From Deltaproteobacteria bacterium (lineage in GTDB: Bacteria; Desulfobacterota; GWC2-55-46): 12,316 nucleotides of DNA. Numbering within the stretch: the stretch's first letter is position 1; each line of letters begins with the position of its first letter. Under the pieces are notes generated by a model. That model saw nothing but the letters and a program-made list of their open reading frames with translations, did no database searches and was not told the DNA's origin. This document shows, in pieces, positions 7,029-12,316 of this stretch. The translations under genes were made by a program, and so were the position numbers. The DNA lies in contig JAKAIQ010000036.1 of NCBI GenBank assembly GCA_021825035.1, positions 1-12,316 of the forward strand. The letters run 5' to 3'.

Positions 7029-7229
7029 TCAGGCTCGTCCGGACGCCTTCGGCTCGAACTTCAGGCAATCAAGCCCGGACGAACTGCGGACGACTATCGA
7101 AGGCATTCCCCTGCTCTTGAAATTGAGGGCCTTGCAGCCTTTAGGGAAATGCCCGTCCCATGTGACATAAAAATGCCTGCACGTTCCGCAATCCGTCCTG
7201 AAAGTATCCGGCATCTTCCTAAACGTCAT
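7029..7229 (-). CDS. Small four-cysteine protein, conserved-looking, function unknown
   Basis: A 66-residue protein with a CxxC pair (Cys14, Cys17), then aromatic residues HFYVTWD, a third cysteine in FPKGCKALNFKSRGMPS (Cys32) and a fourth at Cys55 (SSGLDCLKFEP). The spacing C-x2-C-x14-C-x22-C suggests a small zinc ribbon-like or Fe-S binding fold. From memory, similar tiny proteins with a CRxFYVTWDxxFPxGC pattern occur in deltaproteobacteria, sometimes under misleading uracil-DNA-glycosylase names; I could not check this. The ATG at 7229 lies inside the last codons of prpB (11-base overlap), and the stop is 26 bases before tldD, so it is translated within the operon. A second ATG (7214) immediately follows the prpB stop; neither start has a well-spaced ribosome binding site. 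Codon use and GC match its neighbours. A metal-binding role is inference from the cysteines only. Confidence 0.72.
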   Translation of the reverse strand: MTFRKMPDTFRTDCGTCRHFYVTWDGHFPKGCKALNFKSRGMPSIVVRSSSGLDCLKFEPKASGRA

Positions 7230-8043
7230 ATTTGAGGAGTCTATAAAGCTCTTCCCGCGTCTGCATCTTTCCGAGGAGCCCCTTCTGCGTGCCCTTTTCC
7301 TTAAGCTCGGTCAGGGCCGCCTCCATCGACTTCATCGCCACCCTGAAGCATGTCATAGGGAAAAGGACTATTGAATAATTCATCTGCCCGAACTCGTCAA
7401 GCGTCATATAAGGGGTTCTTCCGAACTCGGTCATGTTCGCGAGAAGCGGGGCCTTAACCTCGTCGGAGAATCTTCGGAACTCGTCCTTGCCTTCGAGGGC
7501 CTCAGGGAATATCACGTCAGCCCCGGCATCCCTGTAAATCTTCGCGCGTTTTATCGCCCCTTCCATCCCTTCAACGGCCCTGGCGTCCGTCCTGGCGATA
7601 ATAAGAAATTCGCCGTTCTCCCTGGCTGACGCCGCGGCATCGAGCTTCTTCGCAAAATCCTTCGCCGGGATGACCCTTTTACCCGGAAGATGTCCGCAGC
7701 GCTTCGGAAACTCCTGGTCTTCTATCTGGATCGCCCCCGCGCCAAGCCCCTCGAATATCCTTACCGTCCCTTTGACCTCAGGTATGCCTCCGAATCCGGT
7801 ATCGACATCGACTATGGCCGGGATATTTACCGACCTTATGATATATGATGAAAACCTGGCGGCCTCATCCATCGAAAGAAGCCCGGTATCCGGAAGGCCC
7901 GCTGAATTCGAGAGGCCTGCGCCGGAGATATAAAGGGCCTTAAAGCCTCCCTTTTCGATTAGCATGGCGGCAGCGGCGTTAAACGCGCCGGGGGCGGCAT
8001 GAGTCCCTTCTCCTATGAGCGTCCTCATGCTTGCTGGCATCAT
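7219..8043 (-). CDS. prpB: Methylisocitrate lyase-like enzyme (isocitrate lyase/PEP mutase superfamily)
   Basis: 274 residues of the ICL/PEP-mutase (beta/alpha)8 fold. Visible landmarks are the substrate loop YISGAGLSNSAGLPDTG (38-54), the Mg-binding DVDTGFG (Asp79, Asp81), IEDQ (107-110) and the catalytic loop KRCGH (114-118) with the nucleophile/acid Cys116. KRCGH plus the later NMTEFGRTPY block are typical of 2-methylisocitrate lyase, which splits methylisocitrate to pyruvate and succinate in propionate breakdown; isocitrate lyases proper are longer and usually have KKCGH. It is slightly shorter than E. coli PrpB (296) at the N-terminus. The start ATG overlaps the prpD stop as ATGA, with AAGGGG 3 bases upstream; a second ATG directly after it is better spaced and equally possible. 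Pairing with a PrpD homologue strongly supports this role, but no prpC (methylcitrate synthase) is visible, so another member of the superfamily cannot be fully excluded. Confidence 0.88.
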   Translation of the reverse strand: MMPASMRTLIGEGTHAAPGAFNAAAAMLIEKGGFKALYISGAGLSNSAGLPDTGLLSMDEAARFSSYIIRSVNIPAIVDVDTGFGGIPEVKGTVRIFEGLGAGAIQIEDQEFPKRCGHLPGKRVIPAKDFAKKLDAAASARENGEFLIIARTDARAVEGMEGAIKRAKIYRDAGADVIFPEALEGKDEFRRFSDEVKAPLLANMTEFGRTPYMTLDEFGQMNYSIVLFPMTCFRVAMKSMEAALTELKEKGTQKGLLGKMQTREELYRLLKYDV

Positions 8044-9404
8044 TTTCCCCTTAAGACCTCAAGTATCCCCTCGACGTCTTTGTGGGCGTCGAGGTTCCAT
8101 AAGAGATCGAGCGTTTTATCGAGCCGGCTGTCCGAAAAAGAAGGTCCGGCAAGGCTCCTGAACTTCTCTTCGAGCTCGCTGTCGGCAAGGGAGTCTCTTG
8201 GATGGCCTTTTGGATACATTACCTCCCTTACAAGGGTCTCGCCGGACTTGAGCGTCACCTCTACCCTGTTAGGCATGGCCTCCGGGTATAATTTGTCCAG
8301 TTCCGGGTCAACAAAGACCTTTATCTTGGAAACGAGATCCAGGAGTCCGCCATCGGAAAGCCTCTCCTCAGAAAATGTAGCGAGGTCGATATTCCCGTCG
8401 AAGAGCGCCGCCCCGACGCAAAAAGGGAGGCTGTGGTCAGCGGTCTCGCGAGTCGCCGGTTTCCACCTCTCGCTTCCAGAGCCGATTATCTCGAAGGCGG
8501 CCCTGAAAGTGTATACGGCGACCGACTCTATAGAGGAGACATCCTCTATCTCCCTTGAAAGCTCCATGGCCGCGCCTATGGCGCTCTGGGCGTGGTATTC
8601 GGCCGGAAAGTATTTTATACAGGTATCGAGTATCTTGAATGCAACTCCCTTCTCTCCGCCGAAGTCACCGAGCTTTAAAGGCCCGGAGATGAGCCTCATG
8701 AAGCCGAACTCTCCCTCGAAGATGGGGGCAGGCCCGGTCATGCCGGCCTTCGCGAGCATGGCCGCGAAAATGGCGTTACGCGCGGCGTTGGCGAACGCGC
8801 ACCCCTTCCACATCGAAAGCTCCCCTGAGCGCGTCTGCCGGAGCGCCGGGGACGCAACACCCGCTATCCCAAGGGCATTAACCGCCTCATCACTCGTAAG
8901 ACCCATGAGCATGGAAGCCGCAAGCGTACTCGAGAACGCTCCGTACGTAACGTGGTCAAACCCCCTTGCCCGGAGGGAGGCGGCATCGCAGAGCCTGCAC
9001 TGCACCTCGTATGCGGCGACGGTTGCGGCTATGAGGTCTTTGCCGCTTCTGCCCGAGGCTTGCGCCGCTGCAAGCGCGGCCGGTATGTTGTCCGAAGGGT
9101 GCGCGGGCTCAAGCGACAGGTACGTGTCGTTATAATCGAGGTAGCGGACCATTATCCCGTTCATGAAGGCGGCAAAGTCAGGCGTCGTCCTTATATAATC
9201 CCCGATGACGCCCGCCGGCCCTGAGCCCGCCGAAGGAGCAAGAAGCCTTGCGGCCTTTGCGGGAGGACATTCGGCCGCGCCAAGGGCGCAACCCACGGCG
9301 TCGATGAAACGCCTTTTCGCCTCATGGACCGCGTCATCGGGAAGGGATTCGAACCTCAGGGACAACCCGTAATCGGCAAGCCTGCCGGCTATCGTCTTTT
9401 CCAT
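8040..9404 (-). CDS. prpD: MmgE/PrpD family protein, probable 2-methylcitrate dehydratase
   Basis: 454 residues with the MmgE/PrpD all-helical N-terminal domain and alpha/beta C-terminal lid. The family signature is present as RYLDYNDTYLS (87-97) followed by HPSDN (102-106), with IKYFPAEYHAQSAIGAAMEL in the middle and VMYPKGHPRDSL near the C-terminus. PrpD dehydrates 2-methylcitrate to 2-methyl-cis-aconitate, the step before isomerisation and cleavage by methylisocitrate lyase, and the next gene encodes that lyase with translational coupling. The MmgE/PrpD family also contains cis-aconitate decarboxylases and iminodisuccinate epimerases; the PrpB partner is what favours the dehydratase. The start is ATG 9404, the only good choice at the N-terminal helix, but it has no evident Shine-Dalgarno. 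It is the first gene of a four-gene minus-strand operon (prpD, prpB, small Cys protein, tldD). Confidence 0.87.
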   Translation of the reverse strand: MEKTIAGRLADYGLSLRFESLPDDAVHEAKRRFIDAVGCALGAAECPPAKAARLLAPSAGSGPAGVIGDYIRTTPDFAAFMNGIMVRYLDYNDTYLSLEPAHPSDNIPAALAAAQASGRSGKDLIAATVAAYEVQCRLCDAASLRARGFDHVTYGAFSSTLAASMLMGLTSDEAVNALGIAGVASPALRQTRSGELSMWKGCAFANAARNAIFAAMLAKAGMTGPAPIFEGEFGFMRLISGPLKLGDFGGEKGVAFKILDTCIKYFPAEYHAQSAIGAAMELSREIEDVSSIESVAVYTFRAAFEIIGSGSERWKPATRETADHSLPFCVGAALFDGNIDLATFSEERLSDGGLLDLVSKIKVFVDPELDKLYPEAMPNRVEVTLKSGETLVREVMYPKGHPRDSLADSELEEKFRSLAGPSFSDSRLDKTLDLLWNLDAHKDVEGILEVLRGK

Positions 9405-9438
9405 AATGGTTTGCTAAGACACCTTGCGGTTTTATTCC

Positions 9439-9466
9439 TTGTTTCAGAGAAACTATAGCTTATAAA
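9439..9466 (+). promoter_or_regulatory. Candidate promoter of the phosphoribosyltransferase gene
   Basis: TTGTTT (9439-9444), a 16-base spacer, then TATAAA (9461-9466, five of six). It is nested in the divergent prpD promoter. Initiation near 9473 would leave a long leader of about 120 bases if translation starts at 9596. Confidence 0.35.
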
Positions 9467-9480
9467 GCCTTTGTGGGCAA
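9452..9480 (-). promoter_or_regulatory. Predicted sigma70-like promoter of the prpD operon
   Basis: On the minus strand TTGCCC (9480-9475) is followed after exactly 17 bases by TATAGT (9457-9452, five of six to consensus). Initiation near 9445 would give a leader of about 40 bases to ATG 9404. It overlaps a candidate promoter in the opposite direction. Confidence 0.5.
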
Positions 9481-9595
9481 GGTCTTTGAGGCTCGCATCC
9501 ATTCTTCGAGGCAAACGCCGTCTAAAAACCATCGTAGGCGCCGAGGCCTGACCGAAGAGATAGACCTTGACAAACTCAGGTTTATCCTCTATAGC

Positions 9596-10255
9596 ATGGA
9601 CATGAATAACGCCCCATACGCCGACAGATCCGAGGCTGGAAAAGCGCTCGCCGAAGAACTCGCCGGGCTTTCAGGCGAGCGGCCTGTTGTAGTGGGTCTG
9701 CCGAGAGGCGGGGTAGTTGTCGCAGCCGAAATTGCAAGAAGGCTTGAATGCGACCTTGACGTCATCATCGCGGGAAAACTGCGGGCCCCTTATAATCCTG
9801 AGCTCGCCATCGGGGCCGTCACCGAGGACGGCCATGCGTACCTGAACAGATCCATCGTCAGGGATCTCAGGATCAAGGACGATTATATCGAAGGGGAGAA
9901 AAAAGACCGGCTCAAAACCATCTCTGAACGTCTCGCCCTCTACAGAAAGATCAAGAAAAAGGTCCATCTGAAGGACAGGACGGTAATCATAGCCGATGAC
10001 GGCATTGCCACCGGCTCGACGATGATATCGGCGATCCAGGCCGCCAGCGCCGAAGGCGCAAAAAAGATAATCGTCGCCATCCCCGGGGGGCCGCATGACA
10101 CGGTCGAGCTTATAAAAAAGATGCCGGAGGTGAGCGCCGTCATCTGCCCGGTTACGCCCCTTGACTTCTACGCGGTAAGCCAGCTCTACATGAAGTTCGA
10201 TCAGGTCGAGGACCAAAAGGTGGTAAGAATTCTAAAAGAGTTCGCCGGGCCGTGA
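9596..10255 (+). CDS. Phosphoribosyltransferase-domain protein
   Basis: 219 residues from ATG 9596. The type I PRTase fold is shown by VVGLPRGGVVVAAEIARRL (32-50), the stretch GKLRAPYNPELAIGAVTED (60-78), and the PRPP-binding loop VIIADDGIATGSTM (130-143) with the DD-x3-TGST signature. The substrate hood is the charged helical stretch at about 96-125. This subfamily (KLxxPxNPELAIGAV, DDGIATG) is common next to dienelactone hydrolases or erythromycin-esterase-like genes and has no firmly known substrate; it is not a clear hypoxanthine or uracil enzyme. The frame is open back to a GTG at 9473, but that extension (rich in Arg, His and Lys) does not look like the family, whose members begin at about YADRSEAGKALA. 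ATG 9596 and ATG 9602 both lack a strong ribosome binding site. It is divergent from prpD and convergent with the PilZ-like gene (14-base gap). Confidence 0.85.
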   Translation: MDMNNAPYADRSEAGKALAEELAGLSGERPVVVGLPRGGVVVAAEIARRLECDLDVIIAGKLRAPYNPELAIGAVTEDGHAYLNRSIVRDLRIKDDYIEGEKKDRLKTISERLALYRKIKKKVHLKDRTVIIADDGIATGSTMISAIQAASAEGAKKIIVAIPGGPHDTVELIKKMPEVSAVICPVTPLDFYAVSQLYMKFDQVEDQKVVRILKEFAGP

Positions 10256-10266
10256 CGGAAAGCGCA

Positions 10267-10280
10267 CGGTCATTTGACCG
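10267..10280. other. Palindrome between convergent gene ends
   Basis: CGGTC-ATTT-GACCG, a perfect 5-base stem (6 if the A-T pair closes), lies in the 14-base gap between the phosphoribosyltransferase stop (10255) and the PilZ-like stop codon, which it includes. No T-run follows on either strand, so it is not a standard intrinsic terminator, though it is the only structure separating the two convergent genes. Confidence 0.35.
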
Positions 10281-10968
10281 ACTTTATGAATTCGCTTATA
10301 AGCGCGCGGTCTGCCTGTGGAAGGTCCTCAAAAAAAACCGCCATCCCCGGATGCGAGACCTGCCTCTTGAAGGGATCGTTCGGGTTGGCAATGATGTTCA
10401 GTTCCTTGTTTATCGAGATGCTGTAAAGAACGCGCGCCTTTGTCCGCATGGTTTTCACTCCCGGGACATCGAAGACAAGCTCGCAACAGGTCTGCGCCTG
10501 AAGAGGGTTGATCGTTACGATGAACATGCCGTCTCTGCTCAGATGGGATGAAACGCTTTTTATCGTCTTATCCCCTGCCCTCAGTTCAAGGGGTATGCCG
10601 ACCTGCACCCTCGGATTCCTCTTTACCACCCTATCGTAGAAAAGGGCTCTGTTTATGAGGAAGTAAAGGTCTTCCTGCGGCGTGTCCTTTCTTATAATAC
10701 CCATCAGGCCTTTATCCCTCAGGGCAGACACATCGCCGTCGTCGAGCCCGATGCCGGTAAAGATGAGGAAAGGCAGAGATGCGGCGGGCTGTTCCAGGCC
10801 ATCCAGGCCTTCTTTCGACAGAACTTCCACGATAGAGATTTCCCTTGAGCCGTCCGGTTGAGTAACGCAATCGCCATCCACCGGATCGAAGCCGCAGTCT
10901 TCCAGGATCTTCCTGAAAGGCCCGATAAAGAAAGGCGACCCCCCTTTAAGACGCACGCGCTGTTTCAT
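10270..10968 (-). CDS. PilZ-like domain protein with a degenerate receiver-like N-terminal half
   Basis: 232 residues. The C-terminal half (about 112-232) resembles the PilZ-like domain of myxobacterial type: NPRVQVGIPLELR, then SSHLSRDGMFIVTINPL, then a strand-rich stretch and GMAVFFEDLP before the last helix. The c-di-GMP-binding motifs are degraded: instead of RxxxR there is RNPR (117-120), and the (D/N)xSxxG position reads HLSRDG, with His in place of Asp. Binding of c-di-GMP is therefore doubtful. The N-terminal half (about 10-110) looks like a worn receiver domain: PFLIFTG (66-72), then KGLMGIIRKDTPQEDLYFLI resembling the beta5-Lys-alpha5 end of REC domains, without a clear phospho-acceptor Asp. 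It starts 2 bases after the stop of the MinD-like gene, with AGGG 6 bases before ATG 10968, so the two are coupled. A role in surface motility, pili or polarity is inferred from the pairing only. Confidence 0.72.
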   Translation of the reverse strand: MKQRVRLKGGSPFFIGPFRKILEDCGFDPVDGDCVTQPDGSREISIVEVLSKEGLDGLEQPAASLPFLIFTGIGLDDGDVSALRDKGLMGIIRKDTPQEDLYFLINRALFYDRVVKRNPRVQVGIPLELRAGDKTIKSVSSHLSRDGMFIVTINPLQAQTCCELVFDVPGVKTMRTKARVLYSISINKELNIIANPNDPFKRQVSHPGMAVFFEDLPQADRALISEFIKSVK

Positions 10969-10970
10969 GC

Positions 10971-12206
10971 CTATCCCTGAAAAGTTATCTTATTCATCTT
11001 TATTGCGGCCATGGCGGCCCTGTGCTGCCTTGCGGCAAAGTCCCTAATGGTCATGCCGGCCGAGTTCCTCCGTATCTCGTCGGAAGCCGTCTTCCTGGAG
11101 AAGAATATCCTTCCGCCCTGGTATATTATGGTCTCAACCGAGGGGTTCATCCCGCCCTGCGCCTCGGTCTGCACATGAAATACCGCCCCCATGTGGCTAA
11201 CGTCGTCGTTAAAGCCGAAGACCTCCTGCGGCGGAGGCTGCGCAGGCGAGCGCGGCGAAGAAGCCTGCGAAGCCCCGCTTTCGCCTGACGCCTTGCCCGT
11301 GGCAGTAAGATTGGCCACTATCATCTCCATGTCCCGGCGGGCATCCACGGCGGCATCATCGAGCATGAAGGGGCGCATCTTCCTCGCGGCCGATTTTATC
11401 GAGGGCCTGGAAAATATGGCCCCAACGAACTCCGTATCGAGGCTCAAGAACGCGCCGGCAGCCGACCTGAAAGCGTCGACTACCTTCAGGTCCTCGTGAG
11501 AGGCGGCCATGTTGAGAAGGATCCTCGGCCTGAAACTCTTTATCTCGGAGAGCGCCCGTTCGGCGCTTCTTCTGTCTTCACGGCTCAACCGCTCGCAAAG
11601 GTCTGAAAAAGTTCTTACGCTGTTCTTGCCATGCGCATCCGTCGCCTCTTTTATCGCGTCCGATACGAGCGGATTGTCCGAAAAGAGCCTCAGGAGCCGC
11701 CTGTAGACGAAGCTCTTGAGGAAGATGTAGGCATTCTGTATGGCGGCAGGCTCCGGTACGAGCACCACTATTCCCTCGTTGGATATCGCAAAGAAATCCA
11801 GAGTATTGTAGGATGAGCCGGCACCGAGATCGACTATGATATGTTCGGCGTCGAGTTTTTTGATGTGTGCGATGAGCTTTTGCTTCTGGGCGAAGGCCGG
11901 GTTCGCTATCCCAAGGAACTCCCCTCCTCCGCTTATGAGGCGAAGGCCTCTTACGCCGGTGTCTATGGCGGCCTCTTCAAGCGCCGAGAACCGTCCTTTG
12001 AGGAAATCCTCGAGGCTCCTGGAAGGATATTTTATGCCGAAGTAGGTGTGAAGATTGGCCCCTCCGAGGTCAGCGTCAACAAGCATGACCTCCCTGCCCA
12101 TCCCGGCGAGGGCGCAACCCATGTTGGCCGTAATGACGCTCTTGCCTACGCCGCCTTTACCGCCGCCCACCGACCATATGGTTTTGTGACCTGACATCGG
12201 AGTCAA
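10971..12206 (-). CDS. MinD/FlhG-like ATPase with an extra C-terminal domain
   Basis: 411 residues from TTG 12206, or 408 from ATG 12197. It has the deviant Walker A motif GGKGGVGKS (Lys17 and Lys22), the VDADLGGANLHTYFG stretch (43-57) and Walker B IIVDLGAGSSYNTLDFF (123-139). These place it in the SIMIBI class of ParA/MinD/FlhG ATPases, closest in feel to the deltaproteobacterial FlhG-like group. There is no C-terminal amphipathic MinD membrane helix. After a Ser/Pro/Gln linker (about 303-328) comes a separate C-terminal domain (about 335-408) with FHVQTEAQG, ETIIYQGGRIFFSRKTAS and ARQHRAAM; I recall similar short domains in deltaproteobacterial proteins of unknown function, unverified. FlhG/MinD proteins place or count flagella, pili or chemosensory arrays; the PilZ-like gene directly downstream fits such a module. 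Start: ATG 12197 begins the family N-terminus but lacks a site; TTG 12206 has AGGG 4 bases before it. The choice is open. Confidence 0.85.
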   Translation of the reverse strand: MTPMSGHKTIWSVGGGKGGVGKSVITANMGCALAGMGREVMLVDADLGGANLHTYFGIKYPSRSLEDFLKGRFSALEEAAIDTGVRGLRLISGGGEFLGIANPAFAQKQKLIAHIKKLDAEHIIVDLGAGSSYNTLDFFAISNEGIVVLVPEPAAIQNAYIFLKSFVYRRLLRLFSDNPLVSDAIKEATDAHGKNSVRTFSDLCERLSREDRRSAERALSEIKSFRPRILLNMAASHEDLKVVDAFRSAAGAFLSLDTEFVGAIFSRPSIKSAARKMRPFMLDDAAVDARRDMEMIVANLTATGKASGESGASQASSPRSPAQPPPQEVFGFNDDVSHMGAVFHVQTEAQGGMNPSVETIIYQGGRIFFSRKTASDEIRRNSAGMTIRDFAARQHRAAMAAIKMNKITFQG

Positions 12207-12234
12207 AATACCCTATTTCTGCGGACTTTGTCAA
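12205..12234 (-). promoter_or_regulatory. Candidate promoter of the MinD-like/PilZ-like operon
   Basis: On the minus strand a perfect TTGACA (12234-12229) is followed after 18 bases by TATTTT (12210-12205, four of six). If real, transcription would start within a base or two of ATG 12197, giving a nearly leaderless message. Alternatively the AGGG in the spacer serves the TTG at 12206 and the true promoter is upstream. Confidence 0.4.
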
Positions 12235-12240
12235 CGCATA

Positions 12241-12316
12241 AAGCCCGCTTCGGCCCGGCTTCAATCGCAGTGACACGGCCCCGTGGTTATGATAATCTAT
12301 GCGGAACAGCGGGCTT
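12241..12316. repeat. 9-base inverted repeat at the right edge of the window
   Basis: AAGCCCGCT (12241-12249) and its exact reverse complement AGCGGGCTT (12308-12316) bracket 58 bases with no open frame of note. Inside is a smaller CACG-GCCC-CGTG hairpin. The right arm ends on the last base of the window, so the repeat may be longer. It could be an RNA element, a terminator for a gene to the right, or a mobile-element end; the sequence does not decide. Confidence 0.4.

Noticed and set aside
6256..7170. Plus-strand open frame (304 codons) opposite tldD
   Set aside because: Opposite strand of a well-supported tldD; composition is rich in His, Arg and Tyr, and there is no ribosome binding site.
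7999..9135. Long plus-strand open frame (378 codons) opposite prpD
   Set aside because: It is Ser/Ala/Pro-rich with no recognisable motif and lies wholly opposite prpD/prpB, which have clear family signatures; a typical shadow in GC-rich DNA.
9479..9568. 7-base inverted repeat AAGGTCT/AGACCTT upstream of the phosphoribosyltransferase
   Set aside because: The arms are short and 76 bases apart, within chance expectation; no tRNA-like cloverleaf could be drawn.
9473..9595. N-terminal extension of the phosphoribosyltransferase from GTG 9473
   Set aside because: The extra 41 residues are Arg/His/Lys-rich and unlike the family, no ribosome binding site precedes the GTG, and it overlaps the predicted promoter region.

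Overview
The window reads as part of a Gram-negative bacterial chromosome of moderately high GC. Evidence for an outer membrane is a Wza-type polysaccharide export protein followed by a Wzz-type chain-length protein. The style of the genes (multi-SLBB Wza without a lipobox, MmgE/PrpD next to a methylisocitrate lyase, a MinD-like ATPase paired with a PilZ-like protein) suggests a deltaproteobacterial (Desulfobacterota/Myxococcota-like) or Nitrospirota-like lineage. This is inference from gene content, because no rRNA or other taxonomic marker is present. No rRNA, recognisable tRNA, CRISPR array or complete insertion sequence was seen.

Left part (1-5274, all minus strand, so transcription runs right to left): a surface polysaccharide locus in the order wza-like exporter, a broken UDP-GlcNAc 2-epimerase (wecB), a wzz-like chain-length determinant, and a Wzx-type flippase that runs off the left edge. 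The export parts look intact. The only sugar-nucleotide gene seen has lost about half its length and carries a C-terminal frameshift. GC drops visibly in the flippase gene (sampled lines 40-47%) compared with the housekeeping-like genes to the right (a sampled prpD line is 67%).

A gap of about 340 bases (5275-5613) lies upstream of wza. It has a plausible promoter, several mutually exclusive GAGCC/GGCTC pairings, and an unexplained minus-strand open frame with coding-like third positions that would lengthen if one T were added to a T5 run.

Middle part (5614-9404, minus strand): a tightly packed operon in the order prpD-like, prpB-like (4-base ATGA overlap), a small four-cysteine protein overlapping the end of prpB, and the metalloprotease gene tldD. 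The first two match consecutive steps of the 2-methylcitrate route for propionate; why the small Cys protein and tldD sit with them is not clear. The operon is divergent from a phosphoribosyltransferase gene (9596-10255, plus strand), and the predicted promoters of the two directions overlap at about 9439-9480.

Right part (10270-12206, minus strand): a two-gene unit with a MinD/FlhG-like ATPase carrying an extra C-terminal domain, followed after 2 bases by a protein with a degenerate receiver-like half and a PilZ-like half. This pairing looks like a localisation or motility regulatory module. The last 110 bases hold its probable promoter and a 9-base inverted repeat that ends at the window edge.
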